A stretch of DNA of 30,683 bases from UBA11524 sp034104265 (GCA_034104265.1 JAXEEE010000141.1:1-30683); one strand, 5' to 3'; numbered from the stretch's first letter, positions 22,762 through 30,010 are shown. The notes: a model not told the origin generated them from the sequence alone. Numbers and translations: made by a program.

Positions 22762-23379
22762 TCACATGTCCTGCTTCGCGCCGCGCCCAAGGGGAATCTT
22801 CTGCATCCAGCCGATGATCTGCCCGGAGAGAACCACCGTCAGCAGCGACCAGCCCAGCTTCCGCAGGGGGATGTAGCTGACGGACAGCGTCAGCACAATC
22901 AGGTCGGAGAGCAGATAAATCCACTGAATGTCCAGCTTCGTCCGCCGGGCCAGCGCCATGGCCAGGGCATCGTCCCCGCCGGGCGCGCCGCCAACCCGCA
23001 CGCACAGCCCCGCGCCCACGCCCACGAACACCGCGCCGAATACCGCCGATGCCAGCGGGGAAGCAATGATCCATGGGAACAGCGGCGCAAAGGGCTCCAA
23101 CAGTGCATAGCTGATACTGAATCCGCCGCCCGCCAGGATGGAGTACCACAGGAAGTCCCGCCCCAGGGTCTTCCACCCGAACAGGTAGCACAGAGCGTTG
23201 AGGATGGCGCTGCTGATGGCCGGGGACAGGTGCAGCCAGTGCTCCAGCAGCAGGGTCATGCCCAGCACGCCGCCCTCCGTCACATCGGCAAAGGCGTGAA
23301 TGTTGCATACGCCCATGGCCTGGATTGCGCTGCCCGCCAGCGCCAGCAGACATTTGGATACCTTGAGCCGAGGAAACAA
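22762..23379 (-). CDS. YitT/YczE-family integral membrane protein, short form
   Basis: A 205-residue membrane protein with about five hydrophobic helices. It carries the family's conserved pattern: NIHAFADVTEGGVLG near the N-terminus, a Gly-rich VFVGVGAGLCVRVGGAPGGDDALAMAL segment in the middle (read as two adjoining pieces) and a C-terminal GQIIGWMQK. It lacks the cytosolic DUF2179 domain of full-length YitT (about 280 residues), so it resembles YczE-length members. The transported substrate is unknown. The start is TTG 23379 with AAAGGA about 9 nt upstream; no ATG fits. It has its own promoter at 23412-23440. Confidence 0.8.
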   Translation of the reverse strand: MFPRLKVSKCLLALAGSAIQAMGVCNIHAFADVTEGGVLGMTLLLEHWLHLSPAISSAILNALCYLFGWKTLGRDFLWYSILAGGGFSISYALLEPFAPLFPWIIASPLASAVFGAVFVGVGAGLCVRVGGAPGGDDALAMALARRTKLDIQWIYLLSDLIVLTLSVSYIPLRKLGWSLLTVVLSGQIIGWMQKIPLGRGAKQDM

Positions 23380-23411
23380 AATAACAAGTCCTTTCTTGGC
23401 GTTGTCCTTCC

Positions 23412-23440
23412 ATGGTAGCCGATCCCTGCGGATTTGTCAA
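23412..23440 (-). promoter_or_regulatory. Promoter of the yitT-like gene
   Basis: On the minus strand a perfect TTGACA (23440-23435), a 17-nt spacer and TACCAT (23417-23412), 33 nt before the TTG start. Confidence 0.7.
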
Positions 23441-23512
23441 GGCGAAGCAGGTTTTTCCAGCGGTGGGATGGGCATCATGAGAGAGGGGAGGAGCCCTTGA
23501 TATCAGGAAATG

Positions 23513-23661
23513 AAAAGCGAACATGCTGCGAAAAAGGTAAATGTACGGCTTTTTCCCCCTGATGCAGCAGGTTTGCGGCGGAAGCATCAGGCTTGCATAG
23601 GGGCAAAATGGTCGAAAACCTGCCAAATTCAAACAAGACTGGAAAACGTTCGCTTTTTTTT
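23513..23661. other. Enclosed multi-stem element upstream of prs, candidate structured RNA
   Basis: No coding frame. A perfect 10-bp stem AAAAGCGAAC/GTTCGCTTTT (23513-23522 with 23648-23657) closes 125 nt and runs into eight T. Inside are GAAAAAG/CTTTTTC (23530-23536 with 23549-23555), CCTGATGC/GCATCAGG (23558-23565 with 23584-23591) and GCAGGTTT/AAACCTGC (23567-23574 with 23616-23623). The last two interleave, giving a pseudoknot topology. TGCTGC/GCAGCA (23524-23529 with 23564-23569) competes with them. No clear promoter was found for either strand. Confidence 0.45.
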
Positions 23662-23672
23662 CGCAAAATCCC

Positions 23673-23701
23673 TTCTCAGATTGCAGGAAATGTTGTATAA
23701 T
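23673..23701 (+). promoter_or_regulatory. Promoter of prs
   Basis: TTCTCA at 23673-23678, a 17-nt spacer and a perfect TATAAT at 23696-23701. It predicts transcription from about 23708 and so supports the GTG start at 23740. Confidence 0.65.
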
Positions 23702-23739
23702 AACCAATGGTAAAATCCAAGGGGAATGAGGTAGATGGC

Positions 23740-24957
23740 GTGACTGATTTTGTGAGCACCTGGAGCGATGAGTCTTTCCTGACCTATCCGGTCGGCCCCC
23801 TGGGGCTGATCTCCATGCGCGGCACTGAGGAAATGGGCAGCAAGGTGAACCAGTGGCTGCTCAAGTGGCGCGAGCGCAACGAAGAAACCCTCCCCGGCGA
23901 CATGTGCACCACCCCCGGCATGGGCCGCGAAGATTTCATGGTGCGCACAATCTGCCCCCGCTTCGGCAACGGCGAAGGCAAGGGCCTGATCAAGGACAGC
24001 GTCCGTGGCCTGGATCTTTACATCCTGTGCGACGTGGGCGCCTACAACTGCACCTACGATATGTATGGCCAGAAGGTGCCCATGAGCCCCGATGACCATT
24101 TCATGGACCTGAAGCGCACCATTGCCGCGGTCGGCGGCAAGGCCAAGCGCATTACCGTCATCATGCCCATGCTCTACGGCGGACGGCAGCACCGCCGCTC
24201 CTCCCGGGAGAGCCTGGACTGCGCCATGGGCCTGCAGGAGCTGGTGCGCATGGGCGTGAGCAACATCATCACCTTCGACGCCCATGACCCCCGCGTGCAG
24301 AACGCCATCCCTGAGGGCGGCTTCGAGTCCGTGATGCCCTCCTACCAGATCCTCAAGGCGCTGCTGAACCGGGACAAGAACCTGCAAATCGACAAGGACC
24401 ACCTGATGATCGTCTCCCCCGACGAGGGCGCCATCGACCGCAACATCTTCTACGCCTCCGTGCTGGGGCTGGATATGGGCATGTTCTACAAGCGGCGGGA
24501 CTATACCCGCGTGGTCAACGGCCGCAACCCCATCGTCGCCCACGAGTACATGGGCAACTCCATGGAGGGCAAGGACGTGTTCGTCGCCGACGACATCCTC
24601 TCCTCCGGCGAGTCCATCATCGACGTGGCCCGGGAGCTGAAGAAGCGCAAGGCCAACCGCATCTTTGCCGCGGCCACCTTCTCCCTGTTCACCAACGGCC
24701 TGGACCTGTACAACAAGGCCTATGAGGAGGGCCTGATCGACCGGGTCATCTCCACCAATCTGACCTACTGCACCCCCGAGCTGAAGGCCGCGCCCTGGTT
24801 CATTCAGGCGGATATGAGCAAGTTCATCTCCTATATCATCGCCACCCTGAACCACGACCGCTCCCTGAGCAAGCTCCTGAGCCCCTCCGACCGTATCCGC
24901 AACCTGCTCAAGCGCTACAACCAGGAGCAGATGGATTCCGGCATCAGGCTGGTGTAA
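23740..24957 (+). CDS. prs: Ribose-phosphate pyrophosphokinase (PRPP synthetase), long form
   Basis: Makes PRPP from ribose 5-phosphate and ATP for purine, pyrimidine, NAD, His and Trp synthesis. At 405 residues it is longer than classical Prs (about 315), with an extended N-terminus. Family elements seen: MPMLYGGRQHRRSSRESLDC (catalytic flexible-loop region), IITFDAHDPRVQ (the DAHxxQ element) and the PRPP loop VFVADDILSSGES at 280-292. The start is GTG 23740: GAGG (23728-23731) is 8 nt upstream, while the in-frame ATG 23707 sits only 5 nt after the promoter -10. A GNAT gene follows after 5 bp. Confidence 0.92.
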   Translation: MTDFVSTWSDESFLTYPVGPLGLISMRGTEEMGSKVNQWLLKWRERNEETLPGDMCTTPGMGREDFMVRTICPRFGNGEGKGLIKDSVRGLDLYILCDVGAYNCTYDMYGQKVPMSPDDHFMDLKRTIAAVGGKAKRITVIMPMLYGGRQHRRSSRESLDCAMGLQELVRMGVSNIITFDAHDPRVQNAIPEGGFESVMPSYQILKALLNRDKNLQIDKDHLMIVSPDEGAIDRNIFYASVLGLDMGMFYKRRDYTRVVNGRNPIVAHEYMGNSMEGKDVFVADDILSSGESIIDVARELKKRKANRIFAAATFSLFTNGLDLYNKAYEEGLIDRVISTNLTYCTPELKAAPWFIQADMSKFISYIIATLNHDRSLSKLLSPSDRIRNLLKRYNQEQMDSGIRLV

Positions 24958-24962
24958 CAGGC

Positions 24963-25487
24963 ATGGAGAAGCAGATCATACGCGCCGCTCGCAAGGGCGA
25001 CGCGTTATCCTTGGCAGGGGTTAAAAGCCGCTATGTGCGTGCGCTGTACCGAGGGTACCTGCCGGTGGATTTCCTCAAGCAGCTGCATGAAACCTACTAC
25101 CTGGATCAGGTCATGGGCTGGCTGGAGGACAGCTGGCAGGTGGATGTGCTGGAGACGGACGGCCAAGTGACCGGCTGCGTTGTCTACGGCGCGGATGCTG
25201 AGGAAGAAGGCTGCGGGCTGATCCTGGAGGCGGCTATCCTGCCTGAAAGAGGCGGCATGGACAAGGATGTGCTGATGAATGCCGTCATGGGCAAGCTGAA
25301 GGGGCAGTACGCCCGGGTGCACGTGTGGACCATGCGGGACAACCTACGTGTCCGGTTCTTGTTCGACCGCTTCGGCTTCCGGCGTGACGGCGCCCAGCGC
25401 ACCGTCACCGTGGAGGGGCAGACCATGGATGTGATCCGCCTGACCTGGATTGCGGCGGAAGCTGAGACGGATGCAGCGGATGAATAA
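24963..25487 (+). CDS. GNAT-like acetyltransferase co-transcribed with prs
   Basis: A 174-residue protein with a GNAT-like layout: an N-terminal RAARKGDALSLAGV-type opening, VTGCVVYG central strand, and a late WTMRDNLRVRFLFDRFGFRRDG segment matching the motif-B helix region of acetyltransferases. Motif A is weak: the expected R-G-x-G-x-G loop is not obvious (LPERGGMDKDVLMNAV), so catalysis is uncertain. The start is ATG 24963, 5 bp after prs, with only a poor ribosome-binding site, suggesting translational coupling. Confidence 0.72.
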   Translation: MEKQIIRAARKGDALSLAGVKSRYVRALYRGYLPVDFLKQLHETYYLDQVMGWLEDSWQVDVLETDGQVTGCVVYGADAEEEGCGLILEAAILPERGGMDKDVLMNAVMGKLKGQYARVHVWTMRDNLRVRFLFDRFGFRRDGAQRTVTVEGQTMDVIRLTWIAAEAETDAADE

Positions 25488-25543
25488 ACCTGTTGGCAGA
25501 GGCATGCTGTCCCTGCCATTTGTCTGTACATTGACTTTGGCTG

Positions 25544-25894
25544 ATGAAAGCAGGGCAGATGATGCGCAGGCGCTCCTTTTCTAACGATGTGACGATATTC
25601 CTTGCGTATATGCACAGGTATGTGTTCATCTTCCTGGCCATTCTGCTGCCGGGAATGAAGGATGGCCTGACAGGGATAGGCGCAGGTCTTCTGCTGTATG
25701 CCGTCTACAGCCTGGCCGGATACCTGCTGCGCTGGAAGCATATCTGCTGTTCCTATCAGAACGCCTGTCATCAGAAGATGACCCCCAACCATGTTGACTG
25801 GAGCAGGATCAAAAAGAGAGATGCATACGGGATACCTGCCATTTTCGGACTCCTGGGCATAGCTTTGATGCTGATAAACAAGTACGGTCAATGA
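25544..25894 (+). CDS. Small hypothetical membrane protein
   Basis: Up to 116 residues with three hydrophobic segments (about 27-45, 45-62 and 96-111). I do not recognise a family. A CCSYQNACHQK stretch between the second and third helices has two Cys and one His, possibly metal- or redox-related, but that is speculation. In-frame ATGs occur at 25544, 25559 and 25562, none with a strong ribosome-binding site; the first is taken. It lies 56 bp after the GNAT gene and ends just before a strong terminator, so it is probably the last gene of the prs unit. Confidence 0.6.
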   Translation: MKAGQMMRRRSFSNDVTIFLAYMHRYVFIFLAILLPGMKDGLTGIGAGLLLYAVYSLAGYLLRWKHICCSYQNACHQKMTPNHVDWSRIKKRDAYGIPAIFGLLGIALMLINKYGQ

Positions 25895-25908
25895 ATCATG
25901 CACAAATC

Positions 25909-25956
25909 AAAGGGGTTGTGATTGAATGTGTTTCCATTCTTTCACAACCCCTTTTT
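25909..25956 (+). terminator. Strong rho-independent terminator of the prs unit
   Basis: A 13-bp stem (25909-25921 with 25942-25954), an inner GAATG/CATTC pair and a TTTTT tail. Confidence 0.88.
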
Positions 25957-25989
25957 CGTATACGGATGAACCAGCCGCGCAGACCCGTG

Positions 25990-26022
25990 CCCTGCGGTCC
26001 GGCTTACGCGCAGGCCGCAGGG
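25990..26022 (-). terminator. Hairpin after gpmI
   Basis: A perfect 8-bp stem CCCTGCGG/CCGCAGGG (25990-25997 with 26015-26022), 12 bp past the gpmI stop. No T-run follows on the minus strand, so it may be a weak or assisted terminator. Confidence 0.4.
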
Positions 26023-26034
26023 AATCGTCGGGGC

Positions 26035-27615
26035 TTACTTCAGCATGCTCTCCTCCCAGCAGTCGTAGGGCTTCAGGCCCAGCAGCTGCGCCACGGTGGG
26101 AGCCACGTTGGCCAGGCCGAAGCCCGTGCCTTCCTTCAGCTCGTGCCGCGCGTCCTTGTCGTAAACGATGAAGGGCACGGGGTTCAGGCTGTGGGCCGTG
26201 CGGGGCGCAATGCCGCCCTTCTTGGTCTTCTCCAGCATCTGATCAGCGTTGCCGTGGTCGGCGGTCACCAGCAGGATCGCACCGGCCTCGTCGCAGGCCT
26301 TCTTGATCCGGGCCAGGCACAGATCCACGGTTTCCACCGCGATCTCCGTGGCCAGGCAGTTGCCGGTGTGGCCAACCATGTCGCCATTGGGGAAGTTGCA
26401 GCGGATGAAGCCGTACTCGCCCTTCTCCAGCGCGGCGATCACCAGGTCGGTGACCTCGGTGGCCTTCATCCAGGGGCACTCGTCAAAGGAGCGCACATCG
26501 CTGGGCACCTCGGCGTAGTCCTCCAGCTCCTCGCTGACCTTGCCGGAGCGGTTGCCGTTCCAGAAATAGGTCACGTGGCCATACTTCTGAGTCTCGCTGC
26601 AGGCGTACTCCTTGATGCCGGCTTCCACCAGCAGCTCGGTGAGGGTGTGGGTGATCTTCGGGGGATTCACCAGGTAGTGATGGGGGATGTTCAGGTCGCC
26701 GTCATACTGCAGCATGCCGGCGTACTTCACCTGAGGCACCACGCCCCGGTCGAACTTGTCGAAGGACGCGTCGCCGTCGAAGGCCATCGAGATCTCCTGG
26801 GCGCGGTCGCCGCGGAAGTTGTACAGGATCACGCTGTCGCCGTCAGCCATCTTGCCTACGGGCTGGCCGTTCTCCGCAATGACGAAGGCGGGCAGATCCT
26901 GGTCGATGACGCCCAGCTCGGCGCGGTAGGTCTCAACGGCTTCCTTCGCGGAGGCGAACTGACGGCCCTCGCCGTGGACATGCACGTCCCAGCCCGCCTT
27001 GACCATGGCCCAGTTGGCCTGGTAGCGGTCCATGGTGATCTGCATGCGGCCGCCGCCGGAAGCGATCCGGCCGTCGAAGGACGCGTCGTTCAGCGCAGCC
27101 AGGGCATCCTCCAGCATCTGCACATAGTCCAAGGCGGAGGTGGCAGGCACGTCGCGGCCATCCAGCAGAATGTGGCAGCGCACGCGCTTGATGCCCTCAG
27201 CCTTGGCCTGCTTGAGCATGGCCAGCAGATGGTTGATGTTGGAATGCACGTTGCCGTCGGACAAAAGGCCGATGAAGTGCATCGTGCCCTCGCTGGCCTT
27301 CACCCCGGCCACCAGATCCTGCCACGCCTCGGAGGCGTACACGCTGCCGGACTCGATGGACTCGTTCACCAGCTTCGCGCCCTGGGAGTAGATCTGGCCG
27401 CAGCCCAGCGCGTTGTGGCCGACCTCGCTGTTGCCCATGTCATCGTCGGAGGGCAGACCGACGGCGGAGCCGTGGGCCTTGATGACCTGGAAGGGGCAGG
27501 ACGCCTTCAGCTCGTCCAGGGTGGGGGTGGTGGCCTTCATGACCATATTGCCAAGCTCGACGGGGGACTCGCCCACGCCGTCCATGACGACCAGAACAAC
27601 GGGCTTCTTATCCAT
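26035..27615 (-). CDS. gpmI: 2,3-bisphosphoglycerate-independent phosphoglycerate mutase
   Basis: Glycolytic and gluconeogenic enzyme interconverting 3- and 2-phosphoglycerate through a phosphoserine. The 526-residue protein belongs to the alkaline phosphatase fold: N-terminal metal Asp D12 (VVMDGVGE), catalytic S63 in MGNSEVGH, GLLSDGNVHS and DGRDVPATSA in the transferase domain, then NFPNGDMVGHTGN and VTADHGNADQM carrying the second metal set. Length matches the family (about 510). The start is ATG 27615; GGAGG lies 12 nt upstream, a little far, but a closer TTG would collide with it. It has its own promoter at 27682-27710. Confidence 0.96.
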   Translation of the reverse strand: MDKKPVVLVVMDGVGESPVELGNMVMKATTPTLDELKASCPFQVIKAHGSAVGLPSDDDMGNSEVGHNALGCGQIYSQGAKLVNESIESGSVYASEAWQDLVAGVKASEGTMHFIGLLSDGNVHSNINHLLAMLKQAKAEGIKRVRCHILLDGRDVPATSALDYVQMLEDALAALNDASFDGRIASGGGRMQITMDRYQANWAMVKAGWDVHVHGEGRQFASAKEAVETYRAELGVIDQDLPAFVIAENGQPVGKMADGDSVILYNFRGDRAQEISMAFDGDASFDKFDRGVVPQVKYAGMLQYDGDLNIPHHYLVNPPKITHTLTELLVEAGIKEYACSETQKYGHVTYFWNGNRSGKVSEELEDYAEVPSDVRSFDECPWMKATEVTDLVIAALEKGEYGFIRCNFPNGDMVGHTGNCLATEIAVETVDLCLARIKKACDEAGAILLVTADHGNADQMLEKTKKGGIAPRTAHSLNPVPFIVYDKDARHELKEGTGFGLANVAPTVAQLLGLKPYDCWEESMLK

Positions 27616-27681
27616 AGAAACAAGCAACCTCCTGTCAATATCATCAGCAAGCGGCACAAAGCCGCAAACCTTTACAAGATA

Positions 27682-27710
27682 AGGATAGAACAAAACCGCC
27701 CGAATGTCAA
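27682..27710 (-). promoter_or_regulatory. Promoter of gpmI
   Basis: On the minus strand a perfect TTGACA (27710-27705), a 17-nt spacer and TATCCT (27687-27682). The -35 lies in the loop of the terminator-like hairpin at 27695-27723. Confidence 0.65.
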
Positions 27711-27723
27711 TGATCCGGGCGGT
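27690..27723 (-). terminator. Terminator-like hairpin overlapping the gpmI promoter
   Basis: ACCGCCCG (27695-27702) pairs with CGGGCGGT (27716-27723); on the minus strand TTTTG follows. It could end transcripts coming from the zinc-ribbon membrane protein gene upstream. Confidence 0.6.
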
Positions 27724-27746
27724 CTGCGTGTCAAAAAAGTGTCAGG
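27695..27746. repeat. 52-bp direct repeat, first copy
   Basis: Matches 27968-28019 with one mismatch (the C/T at 27700/27973). It includes the hairpin and the TTGACA of the gpmI promoter. Its right end enters a perfect 11-bp inverted repeat, TCAAAAAAGTG/CACTTTTTTGA (27731-27741 with 27749-27759). Confidence 0.9.
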
Positions 27747-27967
27747 GCCACTTTTTTGAGCGTTGCACTCGCGCACTGGTTGTGCTGCAGCAGCCCTCCC
27801 GGCCCTTTGCTCGTGTAGGGAAGCGATGTTGCAGGCAAAAATCGCAGGGAAGCCGCCGCACAGGGGCTTTGCCCCGTTTAGACGCCCCGATGGGGCTCGC
27901 CGATTTTCGATTGCCAGTCAGCCGACAGCCATTGACTGAAACATGTGCAGACCGTTTTAATGGCTTG
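27747..27967. other. Gene-free segment between the direct repeats
   Basis: No coding region seen. It contains two GC hairpins, GGGGC-TTT-GCCCC (27863-27875) and GCCCC-GAT-GGGGC (27884-27896), similar in style to the other REP-like hairpins. Together with the left repeat it forms a 273-bp unit. Confidence 0.6.
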
Positions 27968-28019
27968 ACCGCTCGAATGTCAATGATCCGGGCGGTCTGC
28001 GTGTCAAAAAAGTGTCAGG
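27968..28019. repeat. 52-bp direct repeat, second copy
   Basis: Copy of 27695-27746. It stops within the sequence that forms the loop of the first copy's TCAAAAAAGTG hairpin, so the right arm is missing here. It ends 20 bp before the stop codon of the zinc-ribbon membrane protein. Confidence 0.9.
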
Positions 28020-28038
28020 CTGCGGGCGGGACGGGCCC

Positions 28039-28923
28039 TCATTCCTCCTGCGGCTGATCCTCGGCGGCCTTGATTTCCGCCAGCACATCCGCCAGGGGCA
28101 CGAAGTCCTCCGGCTGCTCGGCCTGAGGGTCGGGGACGGGCTCCGCCGCAGGCGCGGGCTCCGGGGCGGGGGTCACGTCCGCGAAGGACAGCTGCTGCTC
28201 CTTCCGGGCGGGCCTGGGCTCCTTGGGCTTGGGCGGGGCCGTCAGCTCGCCGGGGAGGTGGACGGTCTTCTTCCGGCCAAGTTTCTCCCGGATGAAGGCC
28301 ATGCTGTCCTCATAGGTGAAGGGCGTGCAGGGCAGAGCCAGCCGCATCCACCAGGCGGGGGCGTAGAACAGGATCAGCGTCTTTTCCGGCCACAGCTGCA
28401 CCCGGGCCACGTCCTTCCAGGCCAGATCCTGCTGGCTCAGCAGCACGGTGGGCACCTCGTCGGCAGGATCCACCTCCTGCATCAGCCGGGGAGAGCGCAG
28501 GCGCAGCGCCAGCTTCATGGGTGTGGGATTGGGCAGGTAGCAGCTGACGTGCACGCCCTTGCTGTCCACCACGCAGTCCAGCCAGTCCTCCCCCTGGAGG
28601 ATGAAGACCAGCAGCACCGCCGCCGTCACCGTCACCAGCAGCAGCGCCAGGGCCTGGGGCAGGCCGCTGCGCAGGAGCATTTCGATGCCCTCCGCACCGC
28701 CAATGAGGCCCTCCAGCAGCAGCGTCAGCAGCAGCGCTACCGCCGCCACCGGCAAAAGAATGCGCATCACCGCGTTCCAGCACATCCAGTCCCGCACGGG
28801 GGCGTGCTCCACGCACCAGGCCACCCGGGCGGAGGATCGGGCCAGCTTCGCGCCGCAATGGGCGCAGGTGTCGCCAACGGGCACGTCCCGCCCGCATTTC
28901 TTGCAGTAGTATGTCATCGGCAT
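28039..28923 (-). CDS. Zinc-ribbon membrane protein with acidic Pro/Ala-rich tail
   Basis: A 294-residue protein of unknown function. Order: an N-terminal zinc ribbon (YCKKCGRDVPVGDTCAHCG, four Cys, about 6-24), two membrane helices (about 54-70 and 90-108), a roughly 110-residue domain with beta-rich segments such as WKDVARVQLWPEKTLILFYA, and a Pro/Ala/Glu-rich disordered end. The central part resembles membrane-attached PH-like (YcxB-type) domains, but I cannot confirm that. The start is ATG 28923 with GGAGG 7 nt upstream. It has its own promoter at 28947-28975. Confidence 0.82.
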   Translation of the reverse strand: MPMTYYCKKCGRDVPVGDTCAHCGAKLARSSARVAWCVEHAPVRDWMCWNAVMRILLPVAAVALLLTLLLEGLIGGAEGIEMLLRSGLPQALALLLVTVTAAVLLVFILQGEDWLDCVVDSKGVHVSCYLPNPTPMKLALRLRSPRLMQEVDPADEVPTVLLSQQDLAWKDVARVQLWPEKTLILFYAPAWWMRLALPCTPFTYEDSMAFIREKLGRKKTVHLPGELTAPPKPKEPRPARKEQQLSFADVTPAPEPAPAAEPVPDPQAEQPEDFVPLADVLAEIKAAEDQPQEE

Positions 28924-28946
28924 GGGTGTTCCTCCTCGTGAGGACT

Positions 28947-28975
28947 ATTGTAGCACGGATTGCCGGGGGTGGCAA
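28947..28975 (-). promoter_or_regulatory. Promoter of the zinc-ribbon membrane protein
   Basis: On the minus strand TTGCCA (28975-28970), a 17-nt spacer and TACAAT (28952-28947). It overlaps a plus-strand terminator-like hairpin GGATTGCC/GGCAAACC (28957-28978, one mismatch) followed by TTTT. Confidence 0.65.
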
Positions 28976-29034
28976 ACCTTTTGTCCCTGTGGAGGCACAT
29001 CCTCTGTAGTATTACACAATATGTATTATATTAT

Positions 29035-29652
29035 TTATTTTGGAGATACTCTGCCCCCAATACAAGGCTTTGGATTGGTTACTCTTTTCAGGTTTGAGCC
29101 GCTTTTTACCCCTGGCTGCATTGAACGAGGATCAGTGCCAACAATTTTTTCAATTTCTTTCATTCTTTTTGTATCATTGTTAATCACAGCCAATTCATAC
29201 TCCCAGGAATAAGTTTTTATGATTATTCTTTTCTTTTCTCTTTCTTTTCTTCTCTCTTCTTCCTTTTTGGCAATAGCCTGTTTTCGGCGTTTTGCACGTT
29301 CACTTTTTGCAGAATGCTTAGCAGCCCGTATCTCACAGTTCTTTGTTTTGATTCTCCTAAGAGTGTCATTGACATCCGATATAATGTAGTCTTGACATGC
29401 TCTGAGATTATCGAAATGAACAATAACAATCTTTTTAGCATCAACATAGAGATTGTGTGGTGTAGCAATAATACATAAGGTATTTCCAGGATTATTGACC
29501 CAACAAGGAACGGCATTATAGGATGTACTGTCTACCTGCGACAGAATCAATAAATAGTCAGGATGATGTTTCTCTATTTTCTTCTGACTCTTATGCATAT
29601 TTGATGATGTATCCCAAATTGCAATGGATCCAAGAGAAATATTTCCATCCAT
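29035..29652 (-). CDS. AT-rich hypothetical protein, probably horizontally acquired
   Basis: A 205-residue protein in the only clearly AT-rich gene of the window, with many AAA, ATA and TTT codons unlike its neighbours. Residues 1-105 look like a compact alpha/beta domain; 105-145 are a highly charged Lys/Arg/Glu coiled-coil-like helix. The order of motifs (LGSIAIWD, DYLLILSQ, LCIIATPHN, VHFDNLRACQDYI) is loosely like a PemK/MazF endoribonuclease fold, but no clear family call is possible and no antitoxin is adjacent. The start is ATG 29652 with GGAGG 9 nt upstream. It has its own promoter and abuts a vanW remnant. Confidence 0.75.
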   Translation of the reverse strand: MDGNISLGSIAIWDTSSNMHKSQKKIEKHHPDYLLILSQVDSTSYNAVPCWVNNPGNTLCIIATPHNLYVDAKKIVIVHFDNLRACQDYIISDVNDTLRRIKTKNCEIRAAKHSAKSERAKRRKQAIAKKEEERRKEREKKRIIIKTYSWEYELAVINNDTKRMKEIEKIVGTDPRSMQPGVKSGSNLKRVTNPKPCIGGRVSPK

Positions 29653-29690
29653 AAGGAACGGCCTCCTATTCGTATGTCAAATTTAATTGT

Positions 29691-29719
29691 ATTATAGCAT
29701 ACACCGTCATCCTTTTCAA
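29691..29719 (-). promoter_or_regulatory. Promoter of the AT-rich gene
   Basis: On the minus strand TTGAAA (29719-29714), a 17-nt spacer and a perfect TATAAT (29696-29691). It travels inside the AT-rich segment. Confidence 0.65.
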
Positions 29720-29737
29720 AATGAATCGTTCTCTGCG

Positions 29738-29884
29738 TCCTACCTGCCCCACGGAATGGACGCCGCCGTGGGCAATGACGAGCAGAACCTGCGCTTGCGC
29801 AACGGGTATGCTTTCCCCCTGCGCATCGAGGCCTTCTCCGTGGGGGACGGCGCGCTGACGGTGTGCGTCTACGCCGGGGAATAA
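29738..29884 (+). pseudogene. 3' remnant of a VanW-family gene
   Basis: The frame reads SYLPHGMDAAVGN, then LRLRNGYAFPLRIEA and DGALTVCVYAGE before TAA at 29882. This is the conserved C-terminal end of VanW domain proteins (YxPxGxDAxV, LxFxN, PxxI, LxVxxY). Only about 49 codons survive. Upstream the sequence turns abruptly AT-rich and the rest of the gene is not anywhere in the window. GC content and codon use match the host, unlike the adjoining AT-rich gene. There is no start codon with a ribosome-binding site. Confidence 0.75.
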
Positions 29885-29938
29885 CCCCGCACAGGGCGTT
29901 CCGGCAAGGAAAAGGCCGGATTCTCCATGTCTAAATTT

Positions 29939-29976
29939 TTGTGAAAAAATTATCGTTAAATTTGTGACAAAATCAT
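29939..29976 (+). promoter_or_regulatory. Tandem direct-repeat operator candidate upstream of adhE
   Basis: TTGTGAAAAAATTAT (29939-29953) and TTGTGACAAAATCAT (29962-29976) match at 13 of 15 positions and start 23 bp apart, about two helical turns. The second touches the -35. The TTGTGA half-site recalls Rex or CRP/FNR-family sites, but no clear palindrome is present, so the regulator is not assigned. Confidence 0.45.
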
Positions 29977-30004
29977 TGACAACGTTTCCGGCATCTGCTA
30001 CACT
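29976..30004 (+). promoter_or_regulatory. Promoter of adhE
   Basis: A perfect TTGACA at 29976-29981, a 17-nt spacer and TACACT at 29999-30004, giving a leader of about 83 nt. Confidence 0.75.
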
Positions 30005-30010
30005 GTTCCG

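Noticed and set aside
23558..23591. Hammerhead ribozyme core near CTGATG
   Set aside because: The conserved CTGANGA core is not completed (CTGATGC) and the GAAA partner is not in the right place.
25891..27759. 622-codon plus-strand frame across gpmI
   Set aside because: Antisense shadow of gpmI; repetitive Gly/Ala/Val/His composition, and it begins inside a terminator.
29939..29976. Rex operator upstream of adhE
   Set aside because: The TTGTGA half-sites are direct repeats and no convincing palindrome is formed; kept only as an unassigned operator candidate.
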